Source: Idiomarina sp. A28L
GTDB lineage: Bacteria; Pseudomonadota; Gammaproteobacteria; Enterobacterales; Alteromonadaceae
Direction of reading: 5' to 3'
NCBI RefSeq assembly: GCF_000218785.1
Contig: NZ_AFPO01000011.1
Location: 186,001-250,000 of the forward strand
Length of the DNA stretch: 64,000 bases
The position numbers and the translations under genes were made by a program. Positions 36,752-45,785 of the stretch are shown one piece after another. The first letter of the stretch is position 1; every line of letters begins with the position of its first letter. The notes under the pieces were generated by a model. It made no database searches and was not told the DNA's origin. It was given only the letters and a program-made list of their open reading frames with translations.

Positions 36752-38200
36752 ATGAGTGACGCGCTGAACGATATTACGTTAAAAAGCTGGGAAGAACGCC
36801 AAGAGTTTGCTGAATTAATGCAGCCATTAATTGGTCGTTTATATCGTACCAAAGGAGTTGAGATTCTGGTTTATGGCCGGAGCCTCCTCAATGGTTCAAC
36901 TATCGATATCATCAAAACGCACCGGTTAGTGCGTCAGCATGAAGGGCAAAAGTTACGCTTGCGTGAAAGTTATCCTTTTTTACAGGCAATTGCTGAAACT
37001 GAAATGGCTCCAGCGCGTGTTGATGTGGGTAAACTTGCGTTCGGCTATCACTTTGGCGGTAAGCGCCAAGGCGAGGAGAGTGTTGAAGAATATGTTAAGC
37101 GCGTGCTCGGTGATTTGGTGGGTAAAGCCGATGACGTAGAGCCTCGCGATGTTGTTCTTTATGGGTTTGGCCGCATTGGCCGTTTACTCGCGCGTTTACT
37201 GATTGAGCGCAATGGCCGTAACAATAAACTACGTTTAAAAGCTATTGTTGTACGTGGTGGTGGTGAAGGCGATTTAGAGAAGCGAGCTAGCTTGTTGCGT
37301 CGAGATTCAGTGCATGGCCCGTTTAATGGCTCGATTACTGTTGATCACGCGAATAGTGCAATTAAAGCAAACGGTACACAGATTCAAGTGATTTACGCTA
37401 ACTCTCCAGATTCTATCGATTACACCCAATATGGCATTAACAACGCAATTATTGTTGATAACACTGGTGTATGGAAAGACGAAGATGGTTTGGGCTTGCA
37501 CTTAAAATCAAAAGGCGCCGCGAAGGTATTATTAACAGCTCCTGCTAAAGGCAACATTAAGAATATCGTACATGGCGTGAACCATAGTGATATTCAAGCT
37601 GACGATTTAATCGTATCGGCTGCTAGCTGCACAACAAACGCGATTACCCCTGTATTAAAAGCAATCAATGATGAATTTGTGATTAAAAACGGCCACGTTG
37701 AAACTGTGCATGCTTACACTAACGACCAGAACCTTATTGATAACTATCACAAAGCCGAGCGCCGAGGCCGTTCAGCGCCATTGAATATGGTACTAACCGA
37801 AACAGGCGCGGCGAAAGCAGTAGCAAAAGCATTACCCGAGTTAGCAGGTAAGCTAACCGGTAACGCAATTCGTGTTCCTACGCCGAATGTATCGATGGCC
37901 ATCATGAATTTAAATCTCGGCCAAGCAACCGATAAAGAAGGTTTGAATGAATATTTACGCCAGGTTGCTTTGAATTCAGATTTACAGAATCAGATCGATT
38001 TCACCTCATCTACTGAAATTGTAAGTTCAGATTTAGTAGGTAGCCGGTATGCAGGTATTATTGATTCACAAGCAACGATTGTTGATGGCGATCGGGCTGT
38101 GCTTTACGTGTGGTACGACAACGAGTTTGGCTATAGTTGCCAAGTGTTGCGCGTAGTGCAAGATATGGCTGGATTAATTGTACCCAACGTTCCAGCGTAA
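36752..38200 (+). CDS. gap: Glyceraldehyde-3-phosphate dehydrogenase, long form
   Basis: This 482-residue protein has a GAPDH core from about residue 128 (VVLYGFGRIGRLLARLLIE). The active-site cysteine is in SAASCTTNAITPVL near 293, and the C-terminal motif is WYDNEFGYSCQVLR. The first 125 residues (helical, beginning ITLKSWEERQEFAELM) are an extension absent from E. coli GapA but present in a known long subfamily in Pseudomonas, Vibrio and Shewanella. That branch may favour gluconeogenesis; this is inferred. A strong terminator follows. Confidence 0.94.
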   Translation: MSDALNDITLKSWEERQEFAELMQPLIGRLYRTKGVEILVYGRSLLNGSTIDIIKTHRLVRQHEGQKLRLRESYPFLQAIAETEMAPARVDVGKLAFGYHFGGKRQGEESVEEYVKRVLGDLVGKADDVEPRDVVLYGFGRIGRLLARLLIERNGRNNKLRLKAIVVRGGGEGDLEKRASLLRRDSVHGPFNGSITVDHANSAIKANGTQIQVIYANSPDSIDYTQYGINNAIIVDNTGVWKDEDGLGLHLKSKGAAKVLLTAPAKGNIKNIVHGVNHSDIQADDLIVSAASCTTNAITPVLKAINDEFVIKNGHVETVHAYTNDQNLIDNYHKAERRGRSAPLNMVLTETGAAKAVAKALPELAGKLTGNAIRVPTPNVSMAIMNLNLGQATDKEGLNEYLRQVALNSDLQNQIDFTSSTEIVSSDLVGSRYAGIIDSQATIVDGDRAVLYVWYDNEFGYSCQVLRVVQDMAGLIVPNVPA

Positions 38201-38217
38201 GTGATTTACCAATATTT

Positions 38218-38243
38218 AAGCGCCTTCGGGCGCTTATTTTTTT
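38218..38243 (+). terminator. Terminator of gap
   Basis: AAGCGCC pairs with GGCGCTT around a TTCG tetraloop, followed by A and seven T's. Confidence 0.95.
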
Positions 38244-38313
38244 AGCAGTTTATTGTTTTGAAACCACCCGTATTCTTAACTTTGAACAGCATGTTTTAAT
38301 ATTGAGGATTTCC

Positions 38314-39441
38314 ATGTTTATTTCTACTGCCTTTGATAGTGGCAATATCGATGTAATAAGTGCCGATAGCGCCGATAATATTCGCTTACGTATCCGCAAA
38401 GATAACCAATCTGATTTCTACCAGTGGTTTCACTTCAAACTATTCGGTGAAATCGATGTTGAGCACACCTTGGTGATTGAGAATGCTGGCGGTTCGGCGT
38501 ATCCGAAAGGTTGGGAGAACTATCAGGCTATGGCAAGCTATGATCGCGAACATTGGTTTCGTGTGCCTACTGCGTTTGATGGCGAAAAACTAACCATCAC
38601 CCATACACCAGAGCAAGAAACCGTGTTTTATGCCTACTTTGTTCCATATAGCTGGGAACGCCATCTGGATTTATTACAAGTAGCACAGCAATCAGCTTGG
38701 GTGCAGCAATGTGTTCTTGGCACCACTTTAGATGGCCGCGAAATGAACATGCTCATTGTGGGCGAGCCAGCGGCACACAAACGGAACATCTGGATCACTG
38801 CCCGTCAGCATCCGGGCGAAACAATGGCGGAATGGTTTGTAGAGGGCTTGCTTGAGCACTTACTCGATGAAGATGAGCCTGTTTCTCGCCAACTGCTGGA
38901 TAAAACAGTGTTCTATATCGTTCCAAACATGAACCCTGATGGCAGCCTAAGAGGGCATCTACGCACCAATGCCGCGGGTGTAAACTTAAACCGAGAGTGG
39001 GCGGCACCTTCCTTAGAAAAGAGCCCAGAGGTTTATCACGTATTGGAAGAGATGGATGCTATCGGTGTTGATATGTATCTTGATGTTCACGGTGATGAAA
39101 ACTTACCCTATAACTTTATTGCTGGCTCTGAGGGAATCCCTTCATACGATGAACGCCATGCAAACCTTGAAGATAGCTTCCGTAAAGCATATCGCGCGGC
39201 AACCGCTGAATTTCAAACTACGTATGGTTACGAAAAAGAAGCACCTGGCCAAGCGAATCTTACAGTTGCGAGTAGTGCAGTGGCCGAACGTTTTAAGTGT
39301 TTAGCTTTTACTATCGAAATGCCATTTAAAGATAATGATGATTTACCTGAGCCTTATCAGCAATGGTCGGATATTCGCTCGTGTAATTTTGGCCGCGATA
39401 CACTGAAGGCCATTCTTGATGTGGTTGATGAATTACGTTGA
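38314..39441 (+). CDS. M14-family metallocarboxypeptidase (cytosolic carboxypeptidase type)
   Basis: This 375-residue zinc peptidase has an N-terminal beta domain (about 1-115, FYQWFHFKLFGEI) typical of cytosolic carboxypeptidase-like (M14D) proteins. The catalytic domain has the zinc motif RQHPGETMAEW near 160 (HxxE), the substrate-binding NMNPDGSLRGHLRTNAAGVNLNREW, the third ligand in LDVHGDE, and the catalytic Glu in FTIEMPF near 333. GAGG precedes ATG 38314. The longer frame back into gap is not used. It ends at a terminator shared with the symporter gene. Confidence 0.92.
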   Translation: MFISTAFDSGNIDVISADSADNIRLRIRKDNQSDFYQWFHFKLFGEIDVEHTLVIENAGGSAYPKGWENYQAMASYDREHWFRVPTAFDGEKLTITHTPEQETVFYAYFVPYSWERHLDLLQVAQQSAWVQQCVLGTTLDGREMNMLIVGEPAAHKRNIWITARQHPGETMAEWFVEGLLEHLLDEDEPVSRQLLDKTVFYIVPNMNPDGSLRGHLRTNAAGVNLNREWAAPSLEKSPEVYHVLEEMDAIGVDMYLDVHGDENLPYNFIAGSEGIPSYDERHANLEDSFRKAYRAATAEFQTTYGYEKEAPGQANLTVASSAVAERFKCLAFTIEMPFKDNDDLPEPYQQWSDIRSCNFGRDTLKAILDVVDELR

Positions 39442-39472
39442 TTCTTAATTTAACGTTTTAAATCATCAATAT

Positions 39473-39506
39473 AAAAAAGCCGAGTTTGAAGTAAACTCGG
39501 CTTTTT
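39473..39506. terminator. Bidirectional terminator between M14 and AGCS genes
   Basis: AAAAAGCCGAGTTT pairs with AAACTCGGCTTTTT around the 5-base loop GAAGT. A's and T's flank it symmetrically, so it serves both converging genes. Confidence 0.95.
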
Positions 39507-39528
39507 CGTATCGATAAATATGTAATGA

Positions 39529-41055
39529 TTACTTATCTGGTGTTTCCGCTGGAGGCACAGTGCCTTCGGCGCGTTGTTTTGCGATACGCTTTTCCCAAAA
39601 ATCAGCCTTTTTGATCCCGAGTTTTATTGGGTCAAAGATAATCGGGCCACCGGCTTTCTTCTGTTCTTCATAATCGCGTAAACACATGATAGCCGGTTTC
39701 GCTACAAAGAAGATTGCCAAGATACCGAGAATGTTGATCCAAGCCATTAAACCAACACCAATATCACCAAGATTCCAAATATATCCGGAACTATTCACCA
39801 TGCCGTAAGCCACCATAAACATGATAACCATTTTCACGATAAACAATGAAAAGCGGTTTTTAATGTAGCGATTTAGGTAGGCCACATTAGTTTCAGCAAT
39901 ATAGTAATAAGCAAGGATAGTAGTGAATGCAAAGAAGAATATGGCTACACCAACAAAACCTTGCCCAAAGTTACCAAAAACACTTGCGAGTGCGAGCTGA
40001 GTAAAAGCGGGTGATGCAACTTCGGTTGCCGCATCAACGTTTTGAACTATCAAAGCGCCAGTTGTTTCGGCAACAATATTGTATTGCTGAGTAATCAGAA
40101 TCATCAATGCGGTAGCAGTACATACAAACAAGGTATCAACGTACACCGAAAACGCTTGCACTAAACCTTGTTGTGAAGGGTGATCAACTTCAGCTGCAGA
40201 AGAGGCGTGAGGGCCTGTACCTTGGCCTGCTTCGTTAGAGTAAATACCCCGTTTAACGCCCCAGCCAATAGCGGCACCGAAACCGGCTTGAGCGGTAAAG
40301 GCATCGGTGAAGATCATAGCGAAAATACCAGGAACTTGATTTAGGTTTAGGAATACAATAACTAGCGCCATGATAATGTAAGCAAGTGCCATAAAAGGCA
40401 CTACAACTTGCGTGAAGTTTGCAATACGGCGAATACCACCAAAGATAATAAAGCCCAGCACGATTAGAATAACGGCTAACGCAATTAACTTATTGCTGCC
40501 AACATCGCCGTAATCTGTGGTAACTAAATTACCATCACCAAATACGTGTGTTACAGCATTGCCAACAGCATTTGCTTGTATTCCCGGAAGAAAGATACCG
40601 CAGGCGATAATGGCGGAAATGGCGAAAATAATAGCTAGCCACTTTTGCCCAAGGGCTTTTTCGAAATAATAGGCTGGGCCACCACGATACTGGCCATTTT
40701 CTTCAACTTTGTATATCTGGCCTAATGTTGATTCGGCGTATGCGGTGCTCGCTCCGAGGAAGGCAACAACCCACATCCAAAATACGGCACCGGGGCCACC
40801 AAAACCGATAGCGGCTGCAACGCCCGCAATATTACCAACACCTACACGCCCCGAGAGGGTAACCGCAAGTGCTTGAAACGATGATATACCTTTACTTGAT
40901 TCATTCGGGCTAAATAGCAGTTTCACCATTTCTTTGAAATGGCGAACTTGCGCAAAGCGGGTAAGTATTGAGTAAAACAAGCCTGCTGCTAAGCAGAGAA
41001 ATACTAGGGCCGGGCTCCAAATGATACTATTTAGTGTACTGACCAGATTTTCCAT
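39529..41055 (-). CDS. Sodium:alanine/glycine symporter (AGCS family)
   Basis: This 508-residue inner-membrane protein has about ten or eleven helices. AGCS signatures are SSFQALAVTLSGRVGVGNIAGVA near 58-80, GGPGAVFWMWVVAFLGASTAYAES near 85-108, and GWGVKRGIYSNEAGQGTGPHASSAAEV near 262. It takes up alanine or glycine with sodium ions. A cytoplasmic C-terminal tail ends PPAETPDK. GAGAGGA precedes the ATG. Together with ald it would allow alanine to be imported and deaminated. Confidence 0.95.
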   Translation of the reverse strand: MENLVSTLNSIIWSPALVFLCLAAGLFYSILTRFAQVRHFKEMVKLLFSPNESSKGISSFQALAVTLSGRVGVGNIAGVAAAIGFGGPGAVFWMWVVAFLGASTAYAESTLGQIYKVEENGQYRGGPAYYFEKALGQKWLAIIFAISAIIACGIFLPGIQANAVGNAVTHVFGDGNLVTTDYGDVGSNKLIALAVILIVLGFIIFGGIRRIANFTQVVVPFMALAYIIMALVIVFLNLNQVPGIFAMIFTDAFTAQAGFGAAIGWGVKRGIYSNEAGQGTGPHASSAAEVDHPSQQGLVQAFSVYVDTLFVCTATALMILITQQYNIVAETTGALIVQNVDAATEVASPAFTQLALASVFGNFGQGFVGVAIFFFAFTTILAYYYIAETNVAYLNRYIKNRFSLFIVKMVIMFMVAYGMVNSSGYIWNLGDIGVGLMAWINILGILAIFFVAKPAIMCLRDYEEQKKAGGPIIFDPIKLGIKKADFWEKRIAKQRAEGTVPPAETPDK

Positions 41056-41361
41056 CAGATCCTCTCGTTGTTGTTATTGTTCTGTTAGTGATACTTTGCC
41101 ACAGTTAAACCGAAAGCTCTACGCTAAAACGAACACAAAACCCCATTGATTGTGCCACTGGTCGAAAACCGAGAGTAATATAACGCAATTAAGCGTACAG
41201 ATTAGGAATCGAGTGATGACCCTGAGCTTACAGGCTGCTATGATAAGGTTTAGCTTGTGTATTCGCAGAGAGATAGTTGCAGAGAATCGTGCAGGGAACT
41301 GTCTTTTCATATTTAGCGTAGCAAGTACGAATTCTTACAATTTAGTTTAGGTGATTTAAAT
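41056..41361. other. Intergenic region upstream of the zinc-ribbon gene (306 bases)
   Basis: No convincing gene is visible. A loose plus-strand promoter, ATGACC (41216-41221), 17 bases, TATGAT (41239-41244), could drive the operon starting at 41362. Promoters for the symporter gene should lie on the other strand near 41060-41110 but are not obvious. Confidence 0.4.
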
Positions 41362-41694
41362 ATGGCAATTATTAATTGCCCCGGTTGCGGAAAGAAAGTT
41401 TCAGATAAAGCGGCTGTTTGTGGTGAATGTGGTTTTATGCTCGGAGCTCACGACGTTGATAGTTTAGCGCGCAAGGCGCGGAACCAACGTTCGATTAAAG
41501 TGAGCAAGCTCGTAAGCCATCAAATGCTTGCCATCCTGTTGTTCGTTGCAGGTATCACCGGCACTTTTTACGACTGGACAAAGGTTGAAGGCTGGCAATT
41601 TATGCCGAGCGTATCACTTGCGGTTGCTGTACTGAGCTTTATTTGGTACCTCACAGCCCGCGCCCGCATTTATATTATTAAGCGACAACGATAA
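41362..41694 (+). CDS. Zinc-ribbon membrane protein, function unknown
   Basis: This 110-residue protein starts with a zinc ribbon (CPGC at 6-9, CGEC near 20-23) and has two predicted membrane helices at about 53-66 and 78-95, ending in a basic tail. I recognise no specific family beyond zinc-ribbon plus transmembrane architecture. It is first in a tight run with yeaC, msrC, an unknown gene, proQ and prc, all on the same strand with gaps of 2-12 bases, so it may belong to that operon. Confidence 0.75.
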   Translation: MAIINCPGCGKKVSDKAAVCGECGFMLGAHDVDSLARKARNQRSIKVSKLVSHQMLAILLFVAGITGTFYDWTKVEGWQFMPSVSLAVAVLSFIWYLTARARIYIIKRQR

Positions 41695-41696
41695 TT

Positions 41697-42026
41697 ATGC
41701 AGTATGAAGATGCCTTAAGGGCAATGACACCAGAAATTTATGAGCGGATGAAAAATGCCGTAGAAACTGGGCGTTGGCCGGATGGAAATAAACTTTCGGC
41801 AACGCAACTCGAAAATGCCATGGAATTAGTAATGGTGTATCAAGCAAAACGCTTGAATCAAGATGATCATTTTACTATAGCCCCTTCTGGCGAACTCCTG
41901 ATGAAAACCAAAGGTGATTTCCGTGCCGAGCTGCGCTTGCGTGCGGGTTCCGATATAGCCCGGTTTAAAGTAAATGATACAGCTCCAGATAAAGATAGTG
42001 AGCAATCTAGCGATACGGAGAAATAA
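41697..42026 (+). CDS. yeaC: DUF1315 protein, YeaC-like
   Basis: This 109-residue protein matches E. coli YeaC: MTPEIYERMKNAVETGRWPDG at residues 10-30 and a second block FTIAPSGELLMKTKGDFRAE near 60-80. A charged, disordered C-terminal tail follows. It is small and cytoplasmic with no known activity. Only two bases separate it from the zinc-ribbon gene. Its last codons contain the ribosome site (GGAG) for msrC. Confidence 0.85.
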   Translation: MQYEDALRAMTPEIYERMKNAVETGRWPDGNKLSATQLENAMELVMVYQAKRLNQDDHFTIAPSGELLMKTKGDFRAELRLRAGSDIARFKVNDTAPDKDSEQSSDTEK

Positions 42027-42030
42027 AACT

Positions 42031-42516
42031 GTGTTTGTTACCGAAACGCCTACAGAAAAAGGCAATGCTGAGCATTATCAAAGCTTGAACCAGCAACTCA
42101 GTGCATTAGTTACTGGTGAACCTAATCTAATTGCAAACTTGGCAAACATCAGCGCTGTGCTCTATGAGCAGCTTGATGATTTAAATTGGCTAGGTTTTTA
42201 TCTTGCTGACGGCGAGGAGCTCGTTCTCGGCCCATTCCAAGGTAAAGTTGCGTGTGTTCGCATTCCGTTTGGAAAAGGCGTGTGTGGAACCGCAGCTAGT
42301 AGCCAAAAAATTCAACGAATTGCCGATGTACATGCTTTTCCAGGCCACATAGCTTGTGATTCAGCAAGTAATTCCGAGATTGTTTTACCTATCGTGGTGA
42401 ACGGCAAAACTGTTGCGGTGCTTGATATCGATAGCCCGCAGGCTAATCGTTTTAGTGCAACTGATGAAGTAGGGCTTGCCGCTTTGTTACCTTTGTTAGC
42501 AAGTTTAAATTGGTAG
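42031..42516 (+). CDS. msrC: Free methionine-(R)-sulfoxide reductase (GAF domain)
   Basis: This 161-residue single GAF-domain protein of the YebR/fRMsr family reduces free methionine-R-sulfoxide. The family cysteines appear in GKVACVRIPFGKGVCGTAA (two) and HIACDSASNSEIVLP (one). The start is GTG at 42031, supported by GGAG ten bases upstream and by the family N-terminus. The open frame to 41974 overlaps yeaC and is not used. It complements MsrB, which acts on protein-bound residues. Confidence 0.92.
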   Translation: MFVTETPTEKGNAEHYQSLNQQLSALVTGEPNLIANLANISAVLYEQLDDLNWLGFYLADGEELVLGPFQGKVACVRIPFGKGVCGTAASSQKIQRIADVHAFPGHIACDSASNSEIVLPIVVNGKTVAVLDIDSPQANRFSATDEVGLAALLPLLASLNW

Positions 42517-42520
42517 GCTA

Positions 42521-42823
42521 ATGGAAATATTTGATGTTCGCCCATATCTAGTTTCAATACATGATATGGAGTTTTTTGAAGAAGATGCGGAGCAAGCGGC
42601 CGATAATCTAAATGCGATGTTGTACACCATTATTCGTGAAGCAGAGACTAGCGATTATTGGGATGCAGAAAAAATTGAACAGCTTGTTATTGAAATATCT
42701 GAGATGTGGGTCCGAGAACTTGGGCTGATTGAATCAGAAGTTGATGAATTAGAAGATTACATAACTCACTTGGTACATCGAATCGAACAAGATGGCCAAA
42801 ACGAACAGCTCGATGAAGGTTAA
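42521..42823 (+). CDS. Unrecognised small acidic protein upstream of proQ
   Basis: This 100-residue strongly acidic, helical protein (MEIFDVRPYLVSIHDMEFFE at the start) has many Glu and Asp residues and no signal, membrane segment or cysteine. I do not recognise a family. It starts four bases after msrC and stops four bases before proQ, so it is real by context and probably co-translated with proQ. A role linked to ProQ is possible but has no direct support. Confidence 0.75.
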   Translation: MEIFDVRPYLVSIHDMEFFEEDAEQAADNLNAMLYTIIREAETSDYWDAEKIEQLVIEISEMWVRELGLIESEVDELEDYITHLVHRIEQDGQNEQLDEG

Positions 42824-42827
42824 TTAA

Positions 42828-43532
42828 ATGGAAAACACGGCAAAACTCTCCACCAGTAAAGAAGTGATTGCATATTTGGCAACACAGTTTCCAACGTGCT
42901 TCACGCTTGAAGGAGAGGCGCGACCGCTAAAAATTGGTATTTTTGATGATTTGGCCATTCGCCTTGCTGACGATGAGCATGTAAGCAAAACACGTTTACG
43001 CTCAGCTTTGCGTCAGTATACCGGCTCGTGGCGCTATTTGCGCGGCGTTAAAGCGGGTGTAGAACGGGTTGATTTAGATGGCAACGATGCTGGGCTAGTA
43101 GAAGCTGATCATGAAGAGCACGCTCAATTGCAATTGGCTGAATCGCAAGAGCGGGCAAAAGCGAAACGTGCTGAGCGTGCGGCAGAAAGCAAGGCTGCTG
43201 CGACAAAAGCCCGTGCAGCCAAGAACAAAGACGCGCAAGATGGTGTCAGAAAGGATAAGGACGGTAAAAGTAAGGTTGGTACAAAACCGAAATCTCGCCG
43301 TACTAATCCATTAGGAAGTTCGGCTACTGAGAAAAAAGCAACGCCGAAAGCAAATGGTCCGCTTGAAGTTATAAAACCAGACCAAGTAAAAATCGGTCAG
43401 GCTGTGCAAATTAAAGTAGGTAGTTTTCCCGTTACCGGTACCATAACCGAGATTGATAAAAATGCGGCACAAGTTCAGTTGCCAACCGGAATGTCGGTTA
43501 GAGTTTTGATAGCTGATTTGTTTCGCGTTTGA
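42828..43532 (+). CDS. proQ: RNA chaperone ProQ
   Basis: This 234-residue protein has an N-terminal FinO/ProQ RNA-binding domain (about 5-115, [12 protein letters not shown] and [20 protein letters not shown]). A long basic Ala/Lys/Arg-rich linker covers about 110-175. A C-terminal Tudor/SH3-like domain follows (about 180-234, [12 protein letters not shown]). It binds structured small RNAs and mRNA 3' ends. Length is nearly the same as E. coli ProQ (232 aa). prc follows after 11 bases, the conserved order. Confidence 0.95.
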   Translation: MENTAKLSTSKEVIAYLATQFPTCFTLEGEARPLKIGIFDDLAIRLADDEHVSKTRLRSALRQYTGSWRYLRGVKAGVERVDLDGNDAGLVEADHEEHAQLQLAESQERAKAKRAERAAESKAAATKARAAKNKDAQDGVRKDKDGKSKVGTKPKSRRTNPLGSSATEKKATPKANGPLEVIKPDQVKIGQAVQIKVGSFPVTGTITEIDKNAAQVQLPTGMSVRVLIADLFRV

Positions 43533-43543
43533 TAGGAGTATGA

Positions 43544-45619
43544 ATGATTAAGCAGGTTGTACAACGAATAGCTTTTGTTACGGCGTTATTTGCAAGTGTT
43601 GCCTTAGGTATCACGCCTGCAATCGCGCAAGACGATGTGAGTTACAATGTGAGCGATATTCCGGTACTTCAGCCGGAATCTCAGCATGTAGCAGCAAGCC
43701 GCCGTATAGCCGCTTATTTCACGCGTTATCATTACAGCAACGTTGAGCTTGATGTTGCGATGTCGCAACAAATCTTTGATCGCTATTTCGAGCAACTCGA
43801 TTACAACCGCATGTTTATGCTGGATAGCGATATTGAGCAGTTCAGTGAACACCGTGATAACTTTCATGAAGCCCTCGTTGATGGCAACCTTAGGGTTGCG
43901 TTTGCAATTCATCAACTAAATATGCAACGCCGATTTGAGCGTTTCCAATTTGCACTTGCGCAGCTTAAAGCTATCGAAGAAGAATTTGATTTCGATGAAG
44001 AGGGTGCCGAGTATCAATTTGATCGCACTGAAGCCGAGTGGGCAACATCCACCGAAGAACTTAACGATATTTGGCAACAACGTGTTCGCAGTGATGCTTT
44101 AAATTTGGCGCTTGCGGGACGTGAACCAGAAGAAATTATTGAAAACCTAGAGCGTCGGTATCGTTCAGCTCAGCAGCAAATAACCCAATACAACAGCGAA
44201 GATGCATTTCAATCGGTAATGAATGCGTTTGCTCGCAGTGTTGATGCGCATACTAGCTATTTATCGCCACGAAACGCAGAGCGTTTTCAGCAGAACATGA
44301 ACCTTTCATTAGAAGGTATCGGTGCGGTTCTGCAAGCCGAATATGATTACACAGTTATTCGTTCATTGGTTCCAGGTGGCCCAGCAGAGCGTTCAGATAA
44401 GCTCGCTCCGAACGATAGAATAATTGCAGTTGCTCAAGGTGACCAAGAGTTTGTAGATGTTATCGGGTGGCGGCTCGATGATGTAGTAGAACTGATAAAA
44501 GGCCCTAAGGGCAGTGTAGTTAGGCTACAAGTTTTAAAAGAAAGTGATGGTTCAGGTGCAGCACCGCAGGCGGTTGAAATTGTGCGTGAGCAGGTTCGGT
44601 TAGAAGATCGTGAAGCAAAACTGAGCTATGAAACCAGTGATACTGGCGATAAATTTGCGGTTATTACGATCCCCGGTTTTTATAATAAACTTACCGATGA
44701 TGTGAGAGCGCTATTAGTTGAAGTGAATGCAGAACCAGAACTCGCAGGTTTAATGGTTGATTTACGCGGCAATGGCGGTGGTGCGCTGAACGAATCAATT
44801 ACCTTAACTGGTTTGTTTATTCCATCTGGCCCTGTTGTACAAGTGCGCGAGAGTAGTGGGCGAGTTGATGTAAGTGGCGATCCTGACCCGACTGTTGTTT
44901 ACGATGGCCCCATGGTGGTAATGGTCGATCGCTTTAGCGCCTCGGCTTCTGAGATTTTTGCTGCGGCGTTGCAAGATTACCGCCGCGCAGTGATTGTGGG
45001 TGAAAACACCTTTGGTAAAGGCACAGTTCAACAGCACCGTGGTTTGCAACGCCGTTTTGATTTAGGTAGCAACCCGATGGGTAGCGTGCAATATACTATG
45101 GCTAAGTTCTATAGAATTAATGGCGGTTCAACTCAGCACAAAGGTGTTGTTCCTGATGTGGCGTTTCCAAGCTTAGTTGATCCTGAAGAGTTTGGTGAGA
45201 GCCGAGCTGATAACGCGCTTCCTTGGGATCAGATCGACCCGGTGGATTTCCGAGCGTTCAATTTTGTTAATAATGCTTTAATTGAAAAGTTAAATGCTGA
45301 ACATGCAATAAGAATTGCCGAAGATCAGGAATTTTCGTTCATTTCAGAAGATGTTGAGCGCTATCGTGAAATGCGCAATCGTAAGTTTATTTCGTTAGTG
45401 CGCGCTGAACGGGAAGCGGAAACGGAAGCAGACCAGGCACGTAATCTTGAACGCATTAATAGGCGCCTTGAACTTGCAGGCTTAGAACCTGTTGATTCGC
45501 TAGAGGGCGTAGACGAAGCCTATCGCGCGCCAGATGTGTTTTTGCGCGAAGCAATTGAGGTTGCAGCTGATTATGTACACGCAATGAATGGTGGCACTCG
45601 AAGCGTTAAAAACGATTAA
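43544..45619 (+). CDS. prc: Tail-specific carboxy-terminal protease Prc (Tsp)
   Basis: This 691-residue periplasmic S41 protease trims proteins such as penicillin-binding protein 3 and peptidoglycan hydrolases. The signal peptide is cleaved near residue 28 (TPAIAQ). A PDZ domain lies at about 245-330 (LEGIGAVLQ, VPGGPAERSDKLAPNDRIIAV). The catalytic Ser is in DRFSASASEIF near 466, and the Lys in GENTFGKGTVQ near 490. A C-terminal DUF3340-like region follows. TAGGAG precedes the ATG. Terminator at 45690. Confidence 0.96.
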   Translation: MIKQVVQRIAFVTALFASVALGITPAIAQDDVSYNVSDIPVLQPESQHVAASRRIAAYFTRYHYSNVELDVAMSQQIFDRYFEQLDYNRMFMLDSDIEQFSEHRDNFHEALVDGNLRVAFAIHQLNMQRRFERFQFALAQLKAIEEEFDFDEEGAEYQFDRTEAEWATSTEELNDIWQQRVRSDALNLALAGREPEEIIENLERRYRSAQQQITQYNSEDAFQSVMNAFARSVDAHTSYLSPRNAERFQQNMNLSLEGIGAVLQAEYDYTVIRSLVPGGPAERSDKLAPNDRIIAVAQGDQEFVDVIGWRLDDVVELIKGPKGSVVRLQVLKESDGSGAAPQAVEIVREQVRLEDREAKLSYETSDTGDKFAVITIPGFYNKLTDDVRALLVEVNAEPELAGLMVDLRGNGGGALNESITLTGLFIPSGPVVQVRESSGRVDVSGDPDPTVVYDGPMVVMVDRFSASASEIFAAALQDYRRAVIVGENTFGKGTVQQHRGLQRRFDLGSNPMGSVQYTMAKFYRINGGSTQHKGVVPDVAFPSLVDPEEFGESRADNALPWDQIDPVDFRAFNFVNNALIEKLNAEHAIRIAEDQEFSFISEDVERYREMRNRKFISLVRAEREAETEADQARNLERINRRLELAGLEPVDSLEGVDEAYRAPDVFLREAIEVAADYVHAMNGGTRSVKND

Positions 45620-45689
45620 AAACTAATCCTCTAATTTATTATTGTGGTGCATTTTTGATATAAAAAACTTATAAAATCAGCATAAAATG

Positions 45690-45722
45690 AAATAAGGGCT
45701 TGCCGTTGCAGGCCCTTATTTG
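45690..45722 (+). terminator. Terminator of the proQ-prc operon
   Basis: AATAAGGGC (45691-45699) pairs with GCCCTTATT (45712-45720), with inner TGC/GCA pairs and a T-containing tail. Confidence 0.85.
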
Positions 45723-45785
45723 TAAGTTAGCACCCTGTAAAAAATAATATTGCCGAAAAACCATAACAATAACGGTACTCGCTTT

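Noticed and set aside
36752-37130. N-terminal extension of GAPDH first looked like a gene fusion
   Set aside because: A long GAPDH form with this extension is known in Pseudomonas, Vibrio and Shewanella, so it is not a new fusion.
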